From the NCBI RefSeq assembly GCF_021278025.1, contig NZ_JAIBHJ010000015.1, positions 78,318 through 116,122 of the forward strand: a stretch of DNA of 37,805 nucleotides, read 5' to 3'. Below the pieces are notes generated by a model. It saw only the letters and a list, made by a program, of their open reading frames with translations, was not told the DNA's origin and searched no databases. Made by a program: the position numbers and the translations under genes. Source of the DNA: Motilimonas sp. E26. Lineage in GTDB: Bacteria > Pseudomonadota > Gammaproteobacteria > Enterobacterales > CBDFNC01. Shown one piece after another: positions 34,628-37,805 of the stretch (the stretch's first letter is position 1; each line of letters opens with the position of its first letter).

Positions 34628-36157
34628 ATGGAGTTTGACAAGTTATTAATTGGTAAAATATTAGATCCTATTCACGGGATTATTAGACTTAGTAAATTGG
34701 AACTACAATTTGTAGATCATCCATTATTTCAGAGACTGAGGAACATAAAACAAAATACATTTTTGTATAAGGTCTTTCCATCAGCAATGCATAGTAGATT
34801 TGAGCATTCATTAGGTGTAATGCATTTATCGTATGAAATAATTAAAAATCTAAAGCTAAACTCATATCGATACCAGAGTAAATACCAAGATGGTCATATT
34901 TTTGAAGGTATAGGTAATCTATCTTTAGCAAATATTCAAGAGTTGAGGCTGGCTGCACTTTTACATGATATTGGTCATGGTCCAATGTCACATCAATTTG
35001 ATTCATTCATGTGTAAAAAAGAAGAGTTCGAAGTGCACCTTGGTGATGAGTTTAGAGATGTTTTTGACATGATTGAAGATAATTCTAACATTGAACATGA
35101 GCATATTTCGATTATGTTTGTGAAAATGATTTACGATAGCCTTGCCCCGTCATTCAGTAATCTTATTAACATCGATAATGTAATGAAAATTATTGAAAGT
35201 GAGTATAAAGATAAAAAGATAATGGTTACCATCGAGGACAACGAGCTTGATGTACTTCCTCTTTTTACATCTGTTATATCTTCGTGCCCGATTGATGCTG
35301 ATAGAATGGATTACTTATTACGAGATAGTTATTTCTCTGGAGTAAAATGCGGCGTTTATGATTACAATCGATTATTCATGTCTATTGTACCAGTTATAAA
35401 TGATAACCAGATATTCCTTGCATATAAAGAAAGTGGTGTCGATTCTGTTGTTGAGTTTATAAATTCAAGGTCTAGTTTATTTGGACAGGTCTATTATCAT
35501 AAAACAAATAGAGCCTTTTCGGCTATGCTTGCTAATGTGTGCCAGATAGCAAAACAAAAAAAATCAGGGGAAGGGCTAAATCTATTTACGTTTTATGAAC
35601 CTGATAATGCAAACACTGAAAGTAAATCTGAACAACTTGAAGCTTTTTATATAAAAAACTCAGATGACTACTTTCTGCATGAGCAGTTACCAGAATTTGT
35701 ATTTGATAGTAAAAACCCTGATATAGGTGAATCTATAATTGCCGATATTATTAATAGGGTTCCATGGTCTAAAGCATATGAGTCAAAAATATATCCTAAC
35801 AACAAAAAAATTGTTGATGGAATAAACAAATGTTTCACTTTAGAGTTGAAGGAGGAGTTAAATGGTTTACTTTCAAGCCATTTAACCCCATATATGTTTG
35901 CAATTGATATAATGACAGATAATGCATTCAAAGATATTGATAAAACTGAAATAAAGTTATTAGGAAAACATCTTTCTGGTACTTACGGTATAAATAAGTT
36001 TGCTGATTGTGGTGATAAATTAGATAAATACCAATCCATAAAATATTTTATAAGGGTATTTGTTTCTGATTCCGCTAAATCAGATATTACACCTCAACTC
36101 ATAGATCAAATTGAGCAAAAAAAATCAGAATTGGTTATGAAGTTTTTCGGTCAATAA
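34628..36157 (+). CDS. HD-domain phosphohydrolase, SAMHD1-like dNTP triphosphohydrolase family
   Basis: 509 residues, AT-rich codon use unlike its neighbours. HD motifs align with SAMHD1: RFEHSLGV (His60), LLHDIGHGPMSH (His113-Asp114), EHEHIS (His157) and PIDADRMDYLLRD (Asp225, Tyr229). Outside the active site, DPIHG near the start, FQRLRNIKQ, FDYNRLF-like VYDYNRLF and VEFINSRSSLFGQVYYHK also match SAMHD1 order and spacing. By family this would hydrolyse dNTPs to deoxynucleosides and triphosphate (COG1078/SAMHD1 type). dNTP-depleting enzymes of the HD family are known antiphage factors, so a defence role is a reasonable inference, not shown. AAGGG precedes the ATG. The downstream border is an attC interrupted by a group II intron. 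Confidence 0.82.
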   Translation: MEFDKLLIGKILDPIHGIIRLSKLELQFVDHPLFQRLRNIKQNTFLYKVFPSAMHSRFEHSLGVMHLSYEIIKNLKLNSYRYQSKYQDGHIFEGIGNLSLANIQELRLAALLHDIGHGPMSHQFDSFMCKKEEFEVHLGDEFRDVFDMIEDNSNIEHEHISIMFVKMIYDSLAPSFSNLINIDNVMKIIESEYKDKKIMVTIEDNELDVLPLFTSVISSCPIDADRMDYLLRDSYFSGVKCGVYDYNRLFMSIVPVINDNQIFLAYKESGVDSVVEFINSRSSLFGQVYYHKTNRAFSAMLANVCQIAKQKKSGEGLNLFTFYEPDNANTESKSEQLEAFYIKNSDDYFLHEQLPEFVFDSKNPDIGESIIADIINRVPWSKAYESKIYPNNKKIVDGINKCFTLELKEELNGLLSSHLTPYMFAIDIMTDNAFKDIDKTEIKLLGKHLSGTYGINKFADCGDKLDKYQSIKYFIRVFVSDSAKSDITPQLIDQIEQKKSELVMKFFGQ

Positions 36158-36165
36158 AAATATAA

Positions 36166-36250
36166 TCGGGTAGCCGGAGGTCTCTAACCTCCAGCCCCCA
36201 CACCACCCATCATGCACTCTTTATTGAGAAGATGTGCAATGGGCGGTTCA
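36166..36250 (-). ncRNA. group II intron domains V and VI
   Basis: Domain V: ACCGCCCAT and ATGGGTGGT pair (36202-36248), with inner TGCAC/GTGCA pairing. Domain VI: GGCTGGAGGTTAGAGACCTC hairpin (about 36170-36199). The intron protein's stop codon sits at the 5' foot of domain V. Confidence 0.65.
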
Positions 36251-37021
36251 CCTTCCGTAATGAATAGTAATCCAAATGTCCTTCAGTGATACCAGACCTT
36301 GAGTTGCTAGGAATTCATTGCTAATGCCAATATTGCTTCCTTTGGTTTTCGAGCTTCTGCAGGGCCCTTTGCTGGTGATACCACAAGCAACGGCGAGACG
36401 TTCACTAACCCCCAGCTTGATTAAACTTCTCACTTTGGTGCGCGGTTTTCGCCACTGTCGCCAGTAGCACATTCTCAGTCTGCGCCGGATCCAATGATCT
36501 AGATCCACGGTAAGCTGATAAGCGTTAGCGACCAGATAGTAATATCCCCAGCCGCGTAAATATTGCGTCAGTTTATGAATTTGTAGGGTCATTGAGATCC
36601 CCCAGTTGCGGTTGCTTAGCTCCTTCACTTTGGCCTTAAATCGCTTTAATGCACTGTCGTGGATCTGCACTTTGCCGTAACGGAAGGTAAACCCGAGAAA
36701 CTTGGAGCTAGACACAGGGCCGACTCGACTTTTCTCTTCATTTATCCGCAATTTAAGCCGCTTGGTGATAAACCTAGTCAGCTCTTCTTTGACCGCTATG
36801 CCTTGGCTTTTCGTCTTCACTAGGATGATGATGTCGTCAGCGTAACGCGCAAACTTAGGTTGTTGACGCGCCAACTTTTGTTCAAGTTCATCCAGTAAAA
36901 TATTCGACAACAAAGGGGATAACGGCCCGCCTTGTGGTACGCCTTTGCATGACTCTAACCAAAGACCGGTTTCAACGTCTGCAATGCCTGCTCTTAGGTA
37001 TTTACCGAGTAGGCGCATCAT
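36248..37021 (-). pseudogene. group II intron reverse transcriptase/maturase, N-terminally truncated
   Basis: 257 residues from the first ATG; the frame stays open to 37067 but the homologous part seems to begin near KAMMRLLGKYLRAG. Full proteins exceed 400 residues, so roughly the first 160 (RT domains 0-3) are missing. Present are GVPQGGPLSPLLSNILLDEL, the catalytic FARYADDIIIL, FLGFTF and the maturase domain (LTQYLRGWGYYY, then RRRLRMCYWRQWRKP), ending GLVSLKDIWITIHYG. The catalytic Asp pair is intact but the protein lacks its N-terminal RNA-binding and palm parts. Confidence 0.85.
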
Positions 37022-37029
37022 TGCTTTGA

Positions 37030-37129
37030 CTTTACGGCTAAATTTAAACAGAACTAAAACAGTTGGTTAGGTTCCGCTCCGCGACACATTATAACCAACT
37101 ATTTTGTCCGCTTAATGTAGGCGTTAGAC
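37030..37129 (+). other. candidate attC site of the HD cassette (right part)
   Basis: Arms AAAACAGTTGGTTA (37056-37069) and TAACCAACTATTTT (37092-37105) pair with one mismatch. Outside them, TTTAAACAGAAC at the left pairs imperfectly with GTCCGCTTAA at the right. It ends in GTAGGC then GTTAGAC (37123-37129), which fits the attC consensus GTTRRRY. The left R'' box (AATATAA, 36159-36165) is separated from it by the intron. Confidence 0.5.
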
Positions 37130-37141
37130 ATAGAGGTATAC

Positions 37142-37281
37142 ATGAATATCAATCAGAAATTAGAGGCGATTACCAATGGTATCTGGTAAAGACATATAAT
37201 CGGGTAGCTGGAGTCCCTAACCTCCAGCCCCCATACAAGCGTCAAATCACGATGATTTTCATCCCAGCAGAAAAAGACTAA
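37142..37281 (+). pseudogene. small broken cassette gene
   Basis: An ATG 12 bp after the GTTAGAC box, with AGAGG 5 nt upstream, encodes MNINQKLEAITNGIW and then a stop (37187-37189). A 43-bp copy of the intron domain VI follows at 37194-37236, then ~45 bp more ending in a stop at 37281. The layout (border box, good ribosome site, short gene) suggests a normal cassette gene whose middle was lost. The family is not recognisable from 15 residues. Confidence 0.35.
37194..37236. repeat. second copy of the intron 3' end (domain VI)
   Basis: ATATAATCGGGTAGCTGGAG and CTAACCTCCAGCCCCCA repeat 36160-36203 with a few changes, in the same orientation. Domain V and all else of the intron are missing here. 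It marks a second intron insertion, later deleted, or a local rearrangement. Confidence 0.8.
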
Positions 37282-37370
37282 ACAATTGAGTCAAAACAAG
37301 AACTCAGCTATGGTTTGGTGCATCATAAAAATATATTTTAGAACGAGTAATTCTACAGGCTCGTTATGTG
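37275..37370 (+). other. candidate attC before the SMI1/KNR4 gene
   Basis: The left part reads GACTAAAC (R''-like), AATT, GAGTC (L''-like). The right part reads AGGCTC (37357-37362) then GTTATGTG (37363-37370). GAGTC and GGCTC are complementary with one mismatch, and AGAACTC / GAGTAATTCT add a stem with a bulge. The R'' match is imperfect, so this is the weakest of the attC calls. Confidence 0.4.
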
Positions 37371-37378
37371 AAGCGAGC

Positions 37379-37723
37379 ATGAAGAATATCTCTATAATCG
37401 AACAGTATTTTGATAGCCCTTTACCAAAGGAGTATCGTGAATTTCTTTCAAGTCATCAGGGTGAACTTGATGGAGATGTTTATCTATATCTTCCTGAAGA
37501 TTTGATTGAACGAAATGAATGCTATGAAACAAAAGAATATGCTCCTGGCTATATCAGTATTGGAGACAATGGTGGAGGTATGGCTTTCATTCTGAGCCTC
37601 CATGAAAATGATTCAAATGTGTATGCAGTTGGGCATGGAAGTATGGTTCCGAGCCTTAAAGAGTTAGTTAGTTCAAGCTTTCAAAAGTGGCTTGAAGAAG
37701 GCTTGGTTTATGAAGAAGAGTAA
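37379..37723 (+). CDS. SMI1/KNR4 family protein (possible immunity protein)
   Basis: 114 residues from the ATG at 37379, 9 bp after the cassette border; a longer frame from 37286 would run through the attC. The SMI1/KNR4 (SUKH) pattern is visible: LPKEYREFLSSHQGEL, then DLIERNE, GYISIGDNGGGMAFILSLHE, NVYAVGHGSM and FQKWLEEG. Many SUKH proteins are immunity proteins against polymorphic nuclease toxins; others have unrelated roles. No toxin gene is nearby. As a lone cassette it could act as a stray immunity gene. This is family-based inference. Confidence 0.8.
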   Translation: MKNISIIEQYFDSPLPKEYREFLSSHQGELDGDVYLYLPEDLIERNECYETKEYAPGYISIGDNGGGMAFILSLHENDSNVYAVGHGSMVPSLKELVSSSFQKWLEEGLVYEEE

Positions 37724-37724
37724 T

Positions 37725-37805
37725 CACATAACACATATGAGCCTCCCGGCCGTCAATAGGTACTAGCTATTTCTTTGGCTGCGTTAGCAGCCAAATTCAA
37801 GTCAA
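37725..37805 (+). other. attC site of the SMI1/KNR4 cassette, cut by the window edge
   Basis: CACATAAC (37725-37732) starts 1 bp after the stop codon and is the exact complement of GTTATGTG at the front of the same gene (37363-37370). Then come a 6-nt spacer and GAGCCT (L''-like, 37739-37744). A 9-bp perfect hairpin TTTGGCTGC-gtta-GCAGCCAAA (37774-37795) looks like the tip of the folded site, so the full length would be about 120 bp with its right end outside the window. Confidence 0.6.

Larger units (their letters stand above)
36163..37030 (-). mobile_element. group II intron, 5'-truncated
   Basis: On the minus strand the remnant reads: C-terminal part of the reverse transcriptase/maturase, then ribozyme domain V and VI, then the 3' end CTACCCGAT next to the HD gene stop. 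The 5' ribozyme domains and the N-terminal half of the protein are missing; the right break lies near 37024-37030, where sequence becomes an attC arm. It is opposite in strand to the surrounding genes and placed in an attC, as for the class IIC-attC introns. It cannot splice or move on its own. Confidence 0.75.

Noticed and set aside
37063-37281. 72-residue plus-strand frame across the attC and intron scar
   Set aside because: It runs through the attC-like site and the domain VI copy and has no family likeness; the ATG at 37142 with AGAGG is the better start of a broken gene.

Overview
The window reads as chromosome of a marine gammaproteobacterium, most like Shewanella or a close Alteromonadales relative. 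This is inferred from gene content and gene order: a RidA / N-acyl-D-amino-acid deacylase / RpiR group next to a D-serine-dehydratase-like enzyme, a DctB-DctD pair beside a DASS transporter and malic enzyme, a glpR-glpD / glpF-glpK locus, GH19 chitinase, and DUF1244 and DUF1456 proteins. No rRNA, tRNA or CRISPR array was seen.

Layout. 1-507: start of a secreted chitin-binding-type protein running off the left edge. 0.7-5.0 kb: D-amino-acid catabolism, with three minus-strand genes (ridA-like, deacylase, RpiR regulator) divergent from a PLP amino acid deaminase. 5.1-7.6 kb: secreted dienelactone hydrolase, a frameshifted periplasmic solute-binding protein and a membrane-anchored FKBP. 7.75-10.0 kb: an LdcA-like basic amino acid decarboxylase. 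10.1-16.7 kb: a C4-dicarboxylate module in which a DctB-like kinase and DctD-like activator precede a sigma-54 promoter with an upstream palindrome, then a DASS symporter and NAD malic enzyme (sense, import, oxidise). 16.8-17.8 kb: a ParD-like antitoxin-type protein translationally overlapping a methionine aminopeptidase. 17.9-19.8 kb: four small plus-strand genes (ABM, GFA, GNAT, cupin). 20-22 kb: a chemoreceptor. 22.6-24.7 kb: a four-module GH19 chitinase that shares an unusual two-cysteine module with the protein at the left edge. 25-26.7 kb: a GST/LysR pair bracketed by two copies of a ~90-bp palindromic repeat and followed by a 265-bp MITE-like element. 27.1-32.5 kb: glycerol uptake and catabolism. 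32.8-34.2 kb: three small conserved or hypothetical genes.

From about 34.2 kb the DNA changes: AT-rich sequence, strong palindromes, an HD-domain protein whose motifs align with SAMHD1-type dNTP triphosphohydrolases, a 5'-truncated group II intron on the opposite strand, a broken small gene and a SMI1/KNR4-family gene. Complementary short boxes at gene borders suggest these are integron gene cassettes with attC sites. The intron lies in the attC of the HD cassette, as IIC-attC introns are known to do. No integrase gene is in the window. This cassette segment, carrying a possible nucleotide-depletion defence gene and a possible immunity protein, is the most interesting part.
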